From Rotaria sordida (taxonomy: Eukaryota > Rotifera > Eurotatoria > Philodinida > Philodinidae), in NCBI GenBank assembly GCA_905250125.1, contig CAJNOL010001079.1:1-64000 (forward strand): a stretch of DNA of 64,000 nucleotides. The letters are read 5' to 3'. Position 1 is the first letter of the stretch. Each line of letters starts with the position of its first letter. Shown here piece by piece: positions 46,680-57,553 of the stretch. The notes beneath the pieces are model-generated. The model saw only the letters and a list, made by a program, of their open reading frames with translations. It was not told the DNA's origin and searched no databases. The position numbers and the translations under genes are program-made.

Positions 46680-47733
46680 ATGTCGATTAATGATGATGCA
46701 TTAATATGGATCGATTTAGAAATGGATGGATTAGATCTAACCAAAAATTTTATCTTAGAAATTGCTTGTATTATTACTGATTTCGATTTAAAGAAAATTT
46801 ATCAAGGTATTATTTTTTTTTTTTTTTTTGTATATTTATATTTTCTATTAAATGAATTATTTTCTAGGACCTGATCTTGTTATTCATCATCCAAAATCAT
46901 TACTTGATGCTATGGGACCATGGTGTATGGAACATCATACAAAATCAGGTCTTGTTCAACAAGTTTTAGATAGTAAATTATCAATGTTGGATGCTGAAAA
47001 TGAAATAATAAATTTTATTAAACAAATAACATTATTATCAACAAATAAAAAACGTCTTATTCTTGCTGGTAATTCTGTTTATGTTGATCGATATTTTCTT
47101 GAAAAAGATATGCCATATTTAAATTCTTTACTTGATCAATCAATTCTTGATTGTAGTACATTAAAAGAATTAATTCATCGTTTTAATTATAAAATTTATT
47201 TTAATGCACCAATTAAATCTGGAAATCTTCATCGTGCATTAGATGATATTCGTAATAGTATAGAAGAATTAAAATATTATCAAAAAACAGCATTTAATGA
47301 AGAAAAACAACAAGATAAATTACCTATAATAAAAAATCTTACACAATATCTTATATGGATTAATATTAATTCAATAACATTAATACATTGTATTTTAACT
47401 GATAATAATCTTAATATAATTGATGAAATTATTGATGGAAAAACAGATGATGATTTAATGAAAATTTTTTATCGAAATAATATTTATCAAGAAAAACTTA
47501 TTGTTGTTGCTGGTAAATTTTTAGGTCCAATTCGTGCTCAATTAAAAAAATTAACACCTCAATTTAATGAATTTTGTCATTATCGATCAATTGATATTGA
47601 TGTTATATCAATTCTATGTGAAAAATGGTTTCCAAATATATATGAACAACGACCTTTTAAGAATGATAATGATAATAATTTAAAAAATTCTATTGAACTT
47701 CTTCGTTTTTATCGTTCGACTATATTTAAATAG
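46680..47733 (+). CDS. Oligoribonuclease (REXO2-type) with a second, catalytically dead exonuclease domain
   Basis: Exons 46680-46806 and 46868-47733, a 61-base intron, 330 residues. Residues 8-185 are a complete DEDDh oligoribonuclease domain: D12 and E14 in IWIDLEMDGLD, D116 in LAGNSVYVDRYFL, H164 and D169 in LHRALDDIRNSI. This enzyme degrades 2-5 base RNA oligomers to nucleotides, and in animals acts mainly in mitochondria and cytosol. Residues 203-330 repeat the same fold in degenerate form: IWININS replaces IWIDLEM (D and E both to N), AGKFLGPIRAQLKKLTPQFN aligns with the third motif without its Asp, and NNLKNSIELLRFYRSTIF aligns with DDIRNSIEELKYYQKTAF without His or Asp. The usual protein has about 200-240 residues with one domain. 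An upstream in-frame ATG at 46650 is possible. The gene ends 44 bases from the stop of the convergent TTLL11 gene. Confidence 0.9.
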
Positions 47734-47777
47734 AGAAAAAAAAGAAAAGAAAAAAAAAACAAAGTTTTTATAAAACA

Positions 47778-50700
47778 TTAAAAAAAAAGAGGAAAAACAC
47801 TTTTTGCTGAATGTTTTGGTTTATCATCATTATGTATTTTTGTTATAGCTGTTCCTGATGGAATTATTTGTTGAACTTTTGATATTGGAGCAGATGATGA
47901 TACATTTATTGTACGATTTGTTCCAGTTGTTGTTGTTGAACGAAGTGCTATAATTGTCGAACGATTATTCATTGATGATTGATTTATTGAACTATTTATT
48001 CGAGATGCACGTTGAAGAAGATAGTGATTTGATTGTTGAATCAATGGAGATGATGGAGTTTGTAAACAAGTATTTAAATTACGAACACAAACATTGACTA
48101 ATTGACTAACACTGTCAAGTAATGATTGAGTATTGGGAAATTTACGTTGTGATAATAGAAAAAATACTTCAATAAAAGCTGAAAATGGTAATCCTACAAA
48201 TAAAATATATACATGTGAAAATAAAAACAATCTGCAATGTGATCAGTGATATCTATGTCGGCGCCAGTGGCATATTTCTAATCGCGATGGACATCTCTGG
48301 CAATGGTTAAGCAACTTCTTGATAGTTATCTCTAGAGCTGTAACTCATATAATTTATTCAAGTGGTGCCTTCTATTCATGTTCACATTCAGAATCAAAGG
48401 ATGTTCATTGAGAGAGATTTTATTTTATAATCAGAAAAATGAATATGAGAAAGAAGATGATATAGATCAAAATAATTTTGAAGTCTTAATTACATTCCGA
48501 TATTAATATAGATTTTGTAGTTGTTGAATTTTAGTCTTACTAAATGATTCTATCTAGCTAACAAGGAAATATTCTCAGGTGTCTCGCATATGTAAAAAGT
48601 CTAAAAGGATTGCGATCGACAGCTTTTTCTTCGGGAGTTACGACTACTTTCCTGATTTTCCAAGCGAAAGCTAGCATAAAAAGAAAAATTCATAACTCTA
48701 TCAAGGAAATTCATAGAGAGCTGAAATTTGTTTTGATGGTAGTCTTAAGAGTCCTCTATGTATTCTGAAAGTTTCACAATTCTATCACACTCTTTTCCTG
48801 AGTTATAGGACATTTCTATATGTAAGGATGTGAATGAAAGTATACGCGTTCGTGCTCTCTTTCGCCCACACCCTTACTTATAGAAATGTTCTATAACTCG
48901 GAAAAAGAGAGTGATGGGATGGTGAACTTTCAGAGTATATAGAGAATCCATAAGACTACCATCAAAACAAATTTCAGCTCTCTATGAGTTTCCTTGATAG
49001 AGTTATGAATTTTTCTTTTTATGCTAGTTTTCGCTAGGAAAAGCAGGAAAATGGTCGTAACTCCTGAAGAAAAAGCCATCGGTCGCAATCCATTTAGACT
49101 TTTAACCTACTCGATATCCTCTATCGAATGATATATAAACGAACGAAATCGAAGCGATTCTTGTCAAACAGATTTTGAGAGAATTATGTTTCGTGTTATA
49201 AACAGAAATCAAAAAGAAAAACCAACTTGAACTGTTCCATTTAAATATTTATATAGGTTGAATTTTACTCATTAAATTTAGTTTACGATAGAACTCATTT
49301 AATATGATCTTTGTTATTCTTATCATATATTCTAACAACTATTTCTTGCAAATCAGTCATATCTCAAATCTGATATAGATTTTACTTAAAAGAGAAGTAT
49401 TCGAAATATTCACTTCCGTTTTGATTCATTTATACTTGAGAAAAAGCTTAAGAGGTTTCGAATTCATGACCTATTAGCGAAGAGCTATAGTCTTGTTATT
49501 GAGAATCAGTCATTTCGAAAAAACTAAAATGAAGAGTTTCGATTTGAAATTTTAACTTATAGAGAGATTTAATAATCATTAGATAGTTCTGAAAGTTTCA
49601 ACAAAAACAAACACATCTTTCTCGAAGTATTCAATTTTCACGTAAAGTCGATTATTGTGTTCTCTTACGGTAAAGAGTTATTTACTTTTTTAGATATTAC
49701 ATACTTCGAGAAAAACATATTCATTTTTGTTAACATTTTCAAAACTATTTAAAGATTATTATATCTATAAAGCTTCAGATAAAAACTCTTCATTTTAGTT
49801 TTTTCGGTATGACTGACTCTCAGTAAAAGAAAGCGGCTATAACTCTTCTCCAGTAGGTCATGGGCACTCACCACCTTAGACCATTTCTTATCTCGGTATA
49901 CTCTATTGAATTAGGTATAAATGAGTGAAAACGGAACTAAATATCTCGAGTACTGTCCTCATTAATGTCAATAATCGATGTGCTGAAAAAAATAAAGAAG
50001 TAATGTCTCTAGTAAATGATAACTCTAAGTACTCATAGTTCATTGTTGTTTTTACATATAACTCTACTGGTCTGGATTTGTAACCAGTACTAATAGTGAT
50101 AAGTACAATACTTAATATCGATTGATTAAAACAATCGGACAAAGAAAACTCTATTGTCATGATCGCAGCTACTCGATCTTCAGTAGATTTAAGTGACTCA
50201 CAATCATCAAGTATTTCATAGCAATTCAACATCATGTATTTATAAAATATAATTTTTTTCTAATATATTCTACCTGTTGAAGAAGTACGTAAAACAAATT
50301 GTTGCCATTTTCGTTGTATTTGATAATAAAGTATATCAATAGTTGGTGCTGTAATTGTTTCATTAATAATTCCACATATACTACATAAACAAAGAAAATC
50401 AAAAATAATAATAATATTATTATTATTATATTAAATAAAAAGATAATTTAAAACAAACTTTGCAAAATTACGAAATTGTCCACTAGTCATTGTTTTATGT
50501 CCAAGCATAATAACAAGTTGAATATAAATATAAGCAATTTTATCTAATAAAAATAAATGTCGATATTTTGTTTTATAATTCAAAGGAAAAATCATTTTTA
50601 ATTTTTGAATTGATCCAACTAGAATTGTATCAGTTGTTATTATAGAACGATTTGATGCTGATTTAAGATTTGATCGTTTTATTATTGTTGATGATGTTTG

Positions 50701-53700
50701 ATATAAATTATTACGAATATTTTGATTTGTTTCAATTTGTCTTGTTTCTGGTGTTCCACTTTCATCATCATCAGTTGAATCAACTAATTTTTTTGTTCTT
50801 TTTATTATTTTTGGACTAGTTGATTTTCCATCATTATTAGGTAATAATTGTGTATTTGTTGTTATATTATTTGATTGTATTAGATCTATTGTATGTGTTG
50901 GAGATGTAATAAGAACTTTTTGTTGTTGATTTTGTTCTTGTTGTTCTTGGTGTAAACGTATAAATTCTTTTGTTATACTATCCGATGGTCGAGAAAAAAA
51001 TGGATTTGATTTTACATCAAAACGTGTTTTTCGTGCACTTTTAATTTTTTCATTTCGTTCTTCAACACGACGTTGTGCTACTTTTTCAACACGTTGTGCC
51101 ATTAATTCATCATGAACTTGTGATTGTACATGACGTACACTAAATTTTATTAAATAGAAAAAAAAACACACACATTGATCTTTAAATATATTAGAATAAG
51201 ATATAAAATATTAATAAGAGATAGATAGAATCATTTCTAATTCTGTTGTATAAGATTTCGAACCGCCATTTTATCGTTTTATACCAATAGTTGTTCTCCG
51301 ATTGGTAGAGAGCTGCGGGTCCTTCCAGACCCGGGCCCGGACCCGGGTCCGACTGGGTCCGGGTCCGGGTTCGGGTCTAAACCTAAGAGGAAGGTCAGAC
51401 CCGGTCTGCATTAAGTCATGAATGGAAATATATAACAATAACAATTGAAGTTAACAAAATTGAAAAAGAAACAGTCAGAAATAATTTTACACTCATTTGA
51501 CCTTTAAAGTCTCCAATGAAGAGCTAAAATTGTGTTCCCTTTTCTGTTCATGTACATATAGGGTGTCAAATATTGGTGAAAAGAGGATCGGGTCTAGACC
51601 CGGCCGGGTCTCGGTCTAGACTCAGCCGAGTCCGGGTCTGAAAATTTAGTTTTTCCGGGGCCCGGGTCCGGGCCCAAAAAAACATGGACCCGCAGCTCTC
51701 TACCGATCGGCAATATAATGCTGAGGATAGTGCGAACAAACGTACAACAAGAGTTACGTTGGCCCTGAAAATCTCTAGTGTAGGCATTAATAATAAAGAT
51801 AATGTTACGTACGATGGTGTACGTTCGTTTACAATGGTCGTAATTCTGAAGTCAAGTACTACAATGAAACCTAATTGTATACAATCCTATATAGTCGCTC
51901 ATGGCATCATAATCTTCATGTTGGGTAGTTACAACTAATAAATCATGAATTCTTATGTCTTGTGTGTCAACATCACATATTTGCATGAAGACATAAAAAT
52001 ATATAATTATGTCAATAGAAACTAGAAGAATATTCTTAATGGTCTAATAAAAGATTCAAAATCATTATAATTATAATTTGAACAGAAGTTCAAAAACAAA
52101 TACATATTAAACTTTTACGATTCTTCAGAATTTGAAATTAAAATCTAATCGAATATCTAAGCAAAGATATGCATTATGTACTATTTGAAACGATATACTT
52201 ACTATAATATAAAAATATACACTGACATAGAAGACAAACTTCAAATCTTTTTCTACAAAAATTTCATTAGAAAAGAGATAGAAACAAAAAAAAATCATAC
52301 TCTGGTTATAGAAAGATGTCATTTGATAGTATACAATCTACTTACAATGTAGACAATTTTTTCTTTGGTAATGCTAATTTAAGTGTTTCTAATACTAATG
52401 GTTTTTTAATTTCTTCATCAATTGGACTTGATTGATAAATTAATTTTCCTAGAAAATAATCGATTATACTTTTTGTCAACAGAAAAATGTGTGTGTGTGT
52501 GTGTTTTGTACTTTTACCTGCTCCATTTTCTTTATCAAAATCAATTCGAAGTGAAGGATTTGCATTAACTTCAAGTAAAATTGGTTTTAAATGATCAGTT
52601 AGAATTATATCAAAACCAACAATCTATATATATATAAAACACGAAAGCTATTAACGTAATCCCTATACGAAATTAGATGAAAAATGGCTCGAAATTTTTT
52701 CTATAATTCATCATAGAACTTGGAAGAAGCAAACTACTGAACGCACCGTAAAAAAAACCGTACTAATTCTTTAAAGTCTGCCAAATTTTGAAGCAAAAAA
52801 AGAATCATTCATTGTTGAAAAATTTATTTTTCTTTAACTAAAGTGATCGAAAATTGGACGTGGTCAGTAGTGTTAGAGGTTTATGACTTATGCTCTTCAA
52901 TATCTTGAGAAATTATCATTAGAAGAATTTTTCATACTAAGAATAATTGTAGTATGAGTTTTTCGAGAATTGGATTTAATAGAAACAATGAAGAATCTTC
53001 ATTTATATATAACATTTAAAAATAGATATGATTCTACCTGAAAACATGATATATTCTGTTTTTTTCCTAATGGTAATTCAAATTCATATTCAACACGAAG
53101 TTCAGGTAAAATAGCTAAAATAGTTTTATTAATCATTTCTGTAATTAATATTTTTGTTCGTTCAATTTTTTCATCACCAAATATTTCTATTAATTGTATC
53201 CAAACAGTACTTAATTTACGTTTACTACCATCAGTTTGTTGATTATTTGTTGTATGTTTATAATTATTACTATGTTTATTTAATGAATAATTTGTTAAAT
53301 GCATATATGTTTGATGAAGATTTTCTGTTGATGGTGCTTTATAACCAACTGTTGCAAAACGAACAAGTCCTTCATCATAAAGAAATATTTCTAATGGATA
53401 TAGATTAAGAATAACAACATAAATTCGTAAATCAAATTTAAGTCCATTAATTAATAATGGTCGATCAATATATTCTTTTTTAAATTTAAGAAATATATTT
53501 TAAAAAATAAAAATAAAATGAATGAAATTCTAAATATAAATAAACAAAACAAACCTTGTACAACATGTTGACGATTAGTAACAATACAATGAGCTGGATC
53601 TCTAAGTAAATAAATACCTTCACCTTGTGAACCATCTAATAAAAAAAAATAAAGATCAGATGTTTTATAGAAAATAAAATCAAACCTGATGGTTTAACAA

Positions 53701-55129
53701 TAAATGTTGTTAATGAACGATTATGTTTTTTATCTTGTTGATGTATATAACGTACATCATCTTTAAATTGTTGAGTTTGTTCAGGAAGAAACCATGTTTT
53801 AGGATAAAAATCAAAATCATTTGGAAATAATAATCTCATATTATTTAATAAACGAGTTAAATGAACTTTACGTAATAAATCATTCATACCTATGCTTCGT
53901 ATAAGAATTTAATATCATGATTATACTATTCAATATTCTTTTTATTTTTACAAAAATTTAATACATACCAGGAAATTTATTAACTCGACCTGAACTGAAT
54001 GCAAAATTAATATTACCTTCATGAAATGATGATGAATGCCAATAGATATCAGAATCAACATTTGTATTAGTAAAACACTATCAAAAAAACAAAAGAAATA
54101 CAGAATTTAATTGAATAGTTCATTTTCTTTTACTTCTTTCCATCCAAGTTCTCGAATACAAAATCGAACAACTTCAAGATTTGATCGTGCTTTAGTTATA
54201 TCTACTGTTATTAAAGTTTTTCCTGCATTATTATCATCGACTTTTGTTGTTGTTGTTGATGATGTTAATTTTTGTACTGTTGTCGTATTTATATCATTTT
54301 GTGATAAAGTTCGATTTGGTGATGTTGAGGATAATATTGGTTGTTGTTGTATTATTTGAGTAGCACTTGGTTGTTTTGGTCTTTTAGTAGCTGATTTTAT
54401 TTTTGTATGATAATTTGCTGATCTAATTGTTTTCTTTATTTTTGTATCAGTTAATGCTGATTGACTTGCTTGATTAACAAATGCTTTCTCATTATTATCA
54501 TTAGTAACAATAGTCATACTTGTAGTTTTTAATGTTTGATCAAAATCATTTTGATTATTACTACTCTGTTGATACTGATCATCAAAATCTTTATTTGTCA
54601 TTTCAGTAATTGAAATATCAGGTATATGAGTATTTTCATTTATTAAATTATTTGACATTGTTGTTGTATTTAAATCAATTGATGAACGTAGAAATATAAT
54701 TGAAGAATTTCCATTTGTATTTTGATTTTTAGATGATGATGATGATCCAAGACGTTTAGTCCATTGTAAATGTGGACGACGTTGAATATTTGTTTGATAT
54801 TGTTTAAAATGATTAATTGTTTCCGGTATTAATTCAAATTTAAAATTTGTTGCTAAACCTTCAGATTGAAAACTTGATAGACTATTTATTAAAAATGAAT
54901 TAGCTGGTTGAATAAAATCATTTAATTGTTGTTCTTGACTTTTAATATCATCTTTTTCAACATTTGATGGTTTTATTAATACTGTATTTGTCTTCGTAAC
55001 ACACTTGTTTATGTAAGTAGAAGGTGATGATGATGAAAAAGAAGTTATTGTTGGTTTTCGATTTTCTGTACAATTTTTACCATTGCCAATGTTAATACCA
55101 CTTGATGATTTCACCAGCATAGTCAACAA
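47778..55129 (-). CDS. TTLL11: TTLL11-type tubulin polyglutamylase, 10 exons
   Basis: Minus-strand exons in order: 54134-55129, 53969-54077, 53686-53889, 53555-53635, 53038-53474, 52518-52623, 52346-52448, 50459-51139, 50274-50380 and 47778-48193. Phases close to give 1079 residues. Residues 1-315 are low-complexity Ser/Thr/Asn/Gln. The TTL ATP-grasp domain spans about 318-680: VRFCIRELGWKE, SGRVNKFPGMNDLLRK, FYPKTWFLPEQ, TTFIVKPSDGSQGEGIYLL, KFDLRIYVVI, MHLTNYSLNKH, GSKRKLSTVW, and the metal-binding LKPILLEVNANPSLRIDFD. FPGM, YPKTWFLPEQ and DIYWHSSSFHE resemble TTLL11 rather than TTLL6/13. The enzyme adds or lengthens glutamate chains on tubulin tails of cilia and neurites. A basic coiled segment (RVEKVAQRRVEERNEKIKSA) follows the domain, as in microtubule-binding TTLLs. 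Introns 7 and 9 hold transposon insertions. Human TTLL11 is about 800 residues, so the tails here are longer. Confidence 0.92.
48589..49110. repeat. Near-complete foldback hairpin (element 6) in TTLL11 intron 9
   Basis: The left arm (48589-48840) and right arm (48859-49110) are reverse complements, with only about 18 bases of loop (TATACGCGTTCGTGCTCT). Matching blocks include AAAAGTCTAAAAGGATTGCG, GAAAAATTCATAACTCTATC, CAAAACAAATTTCAGCTCTC (right arm) and CATTTCTATATGTAAGG. The mismatch rate is roughly one in ten by eye. Confidence 0.85.
49390..49965. repeat. Foldback element 7 in TTLL11 intron 9
   Basis: The left arm starts near AAGTATTCGAAATATTCACT and includes TTCATGACCTATTAGCGAAG, GAGAATCAGTCATTTCG and AAAACTAAAATGAAGAG. 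The right arm (to about 49965) carries their complements in reverse order. The centre is near 49650. Confidence 0.7.
51306..51702. mobile_element. hAT-type MITE built of GGGTCC words, in TTLL11 intron 7
   Basis: The terminal repeats are TAGAGAGCTGCGGGTCC and its complement ending at 51702. They are flanked by CCGATTGG (51298-51305) and CCGATCGG (51703-51710), an 8-base target duplication with one difference. The two GC-rich blocks (about 51320-51405 and 51585-51675) are made of GGGTCC/GGACCC words, and the middle is AT-rich. The length is 397 bases. The open frames inside (51566-51787 and 51684-51938) are not genes. Confidence 0.8.
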
Positions 55130-56024
55130 GATTTATTGATCAAAAAAAAAGAAAATGAAATAACACTTATCAGGTATCTGAAGGAAGAAGAATTTGCGCC
55201 TTGCCAATGTCAACCAATGAACAGTAACACATTCAAATAAGTAACAACTCGAAACTTCATTATGAAAAACGAATTAAGTTTTATATTAAAATTTTTTTTT
55301 TCTTCCTAAAGTCTACATTTTAGTTTGTTGTTGTTTTTTTTTTACTATAAAGAACTAATCGACTAAATAGATGATACATAATTATATGCTTTCTTATATC
55401 AATTTCATATTACTCACAGTTTACTCCTAAGATGATGATGAAGAAGAGAAAGCATATTTTTTTTTATTTGACAAAAGAACAAAATTTTGTTATTAATGCT
55501 GTGTTCTGATTGTTGATGCTTGATAGATTTTTTTTTCTCTTTCTCAATCAATGTCCTTTACGACAGTTAAACAACCAGCAACACGGAACACCTTAGCAAC
55601 TTCTTTGTAGAGAACGAGTATTGTCGATGACAACAATAGAGAACAGGTGTGTGTGTGTGTGTGTATGTCGTTCGTTGAAAAGAAATTAATTTGATGAAGT
55701 TTTCTTTTCCACAAATTTATTTGACAAAGAGAAAATATTGAATATTGCTTTTCTTTGTTTTTTGTTTTAAATCATAAAAAGAAATAACTATTGAAAAAAT
55801 GAAGAGGTTATCTATTGAGACTAAGAGAATAGAATGATGAATTATTTCGTACTTGAATTTAAATTAGAAAATGTGTCAAAAAGAAATTCGAAAAGTATAG
55901 ATGAAAATTGAAGTGATTGCCATTGGCAGAATAAGGATATAATTACGTTGTTTGCGATAAAAATAGAAAACAATATAAATCTATTTCGTTGCTTTATATA
56001 TATATATATATATGTACATAAGCT
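55130..56024. promoter_or_regulatory. 5' flank of TTLL11
   Basis: No gene. A (GT)n tract lies at about 55648-55663 and a (TA)n tract at 55996-56013. The ATG at 55129 has no nearby convincing TATA motif. Confidence 0.3.
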
Positions 56025-57553
56025 GTTAGTACAATTCCTCTGGAATTAAAAATATGAAACATAAAGTAGCTGCTGTTGCTAAACACAGGAAGATTGTTTT
56101 ATTCTATCTATTCTAAAGCACATCATTCTTTTATCTAATCTTCCAGAAATGCAATAAGGAAGTATCTCATATATTATAATAAAACATTATTGATATACAG
56201 TCCTTGATTGTATTTCAACAACGTTAATCACAGTCTGTAGTACAGCGGGAGAAGTGTTGTTAAGACATCTACTGCAATCTGTGACGTTAAAAGGAAAAAA
56301 TGCAGCTACGATGTCTATGAAGATGTGGGGACGTTGCTAAAATGTCGGTTGTGTCCTTAATGAGCCGTTTCTAATGTGTCTGTAAATCCCGTCTGTAACG
56401 CTTAACAAGCTATCGGGACTTATTTGTTGAATTTTTTTTTTCTATATCGTATAATATAGAAGTGTGATATGTTTTATAATATTAATCTAAATACATTCAT
56501 TTATCATTGGATTAATTTTCAAAACATTATTACATCGTAGCAGTTGCCCTACAAACTCTGATATACTAATATTGCCGACTTTTAAATCAAGAAAATTTGT
56601 TTTTATTAGAAAGAATAATGTCTGAACTATAAATCTTGTACTAGACATATTTTTCTAGAACAAATCTGACAAGGAGACAAATTAAACACCTTCAAAAAAA
56701 GTTCTTACAACTTTACTATCGAGTAACAGTATGTTTTATTTTCTGTTAATTTTCTTCTAATGAAAAAAACAGGTTTAATGTTCATTTTTGTAGTGTGAAG
56801 AATATTCTTTTCAATGGTGTATCGGAAGTTAGATTTTATTCTTAGTTTTTATACCAAAATATGGCTTTTTCTTTAAAAAAAAATTGAGTAAATTTGGTTG
56901 TTGTTACTAATTGGACATTTTACAATGGTAAAAAAAATGTCATTTTTTGAATCATTGTCTGCTAAATATCTATGACTTCAGATATTACTCTGTCTAACAA
57001 AAACAAAAAACTTTCTTGATTTAAAAGTTGACAATACAGTATAATAGATCTTGACATTTTTGCAAAGACTTTTGCATACCATAATAATTTCTCAACGTAA
57101 CTATTCTACATACATATATCCCTATTGGCGTTTTGCTGCATCAAACTCCTAAACATCAATTGATCCCTCAGAAGATCGATTTATATCGATAATCATTGTT
57201 CGAAAATTTTTATAACTAAAAATGCATGATGATTCAGTGGTTAGAGCGATGTCATCTTAGTTCATACATCTATGCTTCAAATTCCTATTTGGTTCATTCC
57301 TTTTGATTAATATGTCATAAAAAGATCTCTATTAGAAATCCTACAGTATAATATCAAATATATTATTCTTCCAGCAGATTTATTATGCAAATTTCCCATA
57401 TCCTCAAGTCCTAATAAATTCCGAAACAGAAAACAGATACCACAATTTATTTAAAAAAATCCTGAAAAATAAGTCCGACAGCTATTGATCTATCATGGTG
57501 CAAATTTCCATCCTAATATACTTCAACATTCCTATTAGATCGTGTGACAAAAA
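56025..57553. repeat. Possible longer TGTGAAACACGAT-family element
   Basis: The left end near 56025-56062 (ATTCCTCTGGAATTAAAAAT, then ATGAAACATAAA) and the right end near 57496-57553 (GCAAATTTCCATCCTAATAT, CAACATTCCTATTAGATCG, TGTGACAAAAA) match the two ends of the element at 38748-39016 in the same orientation, about 1.5 kb apart. No transposase was found between them. They may be two ends of one element carrying later insertions, or two separate fragments. Confidence 0.35.
57225..57300 (+). repeat. tRNA-like sequence, possible SINE head
   Basis: GATTCAGTGGTTAGAGCG resembles a pol III A box (T-R-G-Y-N-N-A-R-N-G-G), and GCTTCAAATTCC about 30 bases on resembles a decayed B box (GGTTCGANTCC). 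The stems do not form a good cloverleaf, so a working tRNA is unlikely. Confidence 0.35.

Noticed and set aside
51566-51938. Open frames in the GGGTCC-rich segment
   Set aside because: They arise from the word repeats of the MITE in TTLL11 intron 7.
54107-54133. Extension of the TTLL11 first exon past residue 332 to a stop
   Set aside because: It reads through a good donor (GAA then GTAAAAG), and the next exon continues the conserved TTLL11 alignment.
57225-57300. A functional tRNA gene
   Set aside because: A- and B-box-like words are present, but the arms do not pair into a cloverleaf. Kept only as a tRNA-like repeat.
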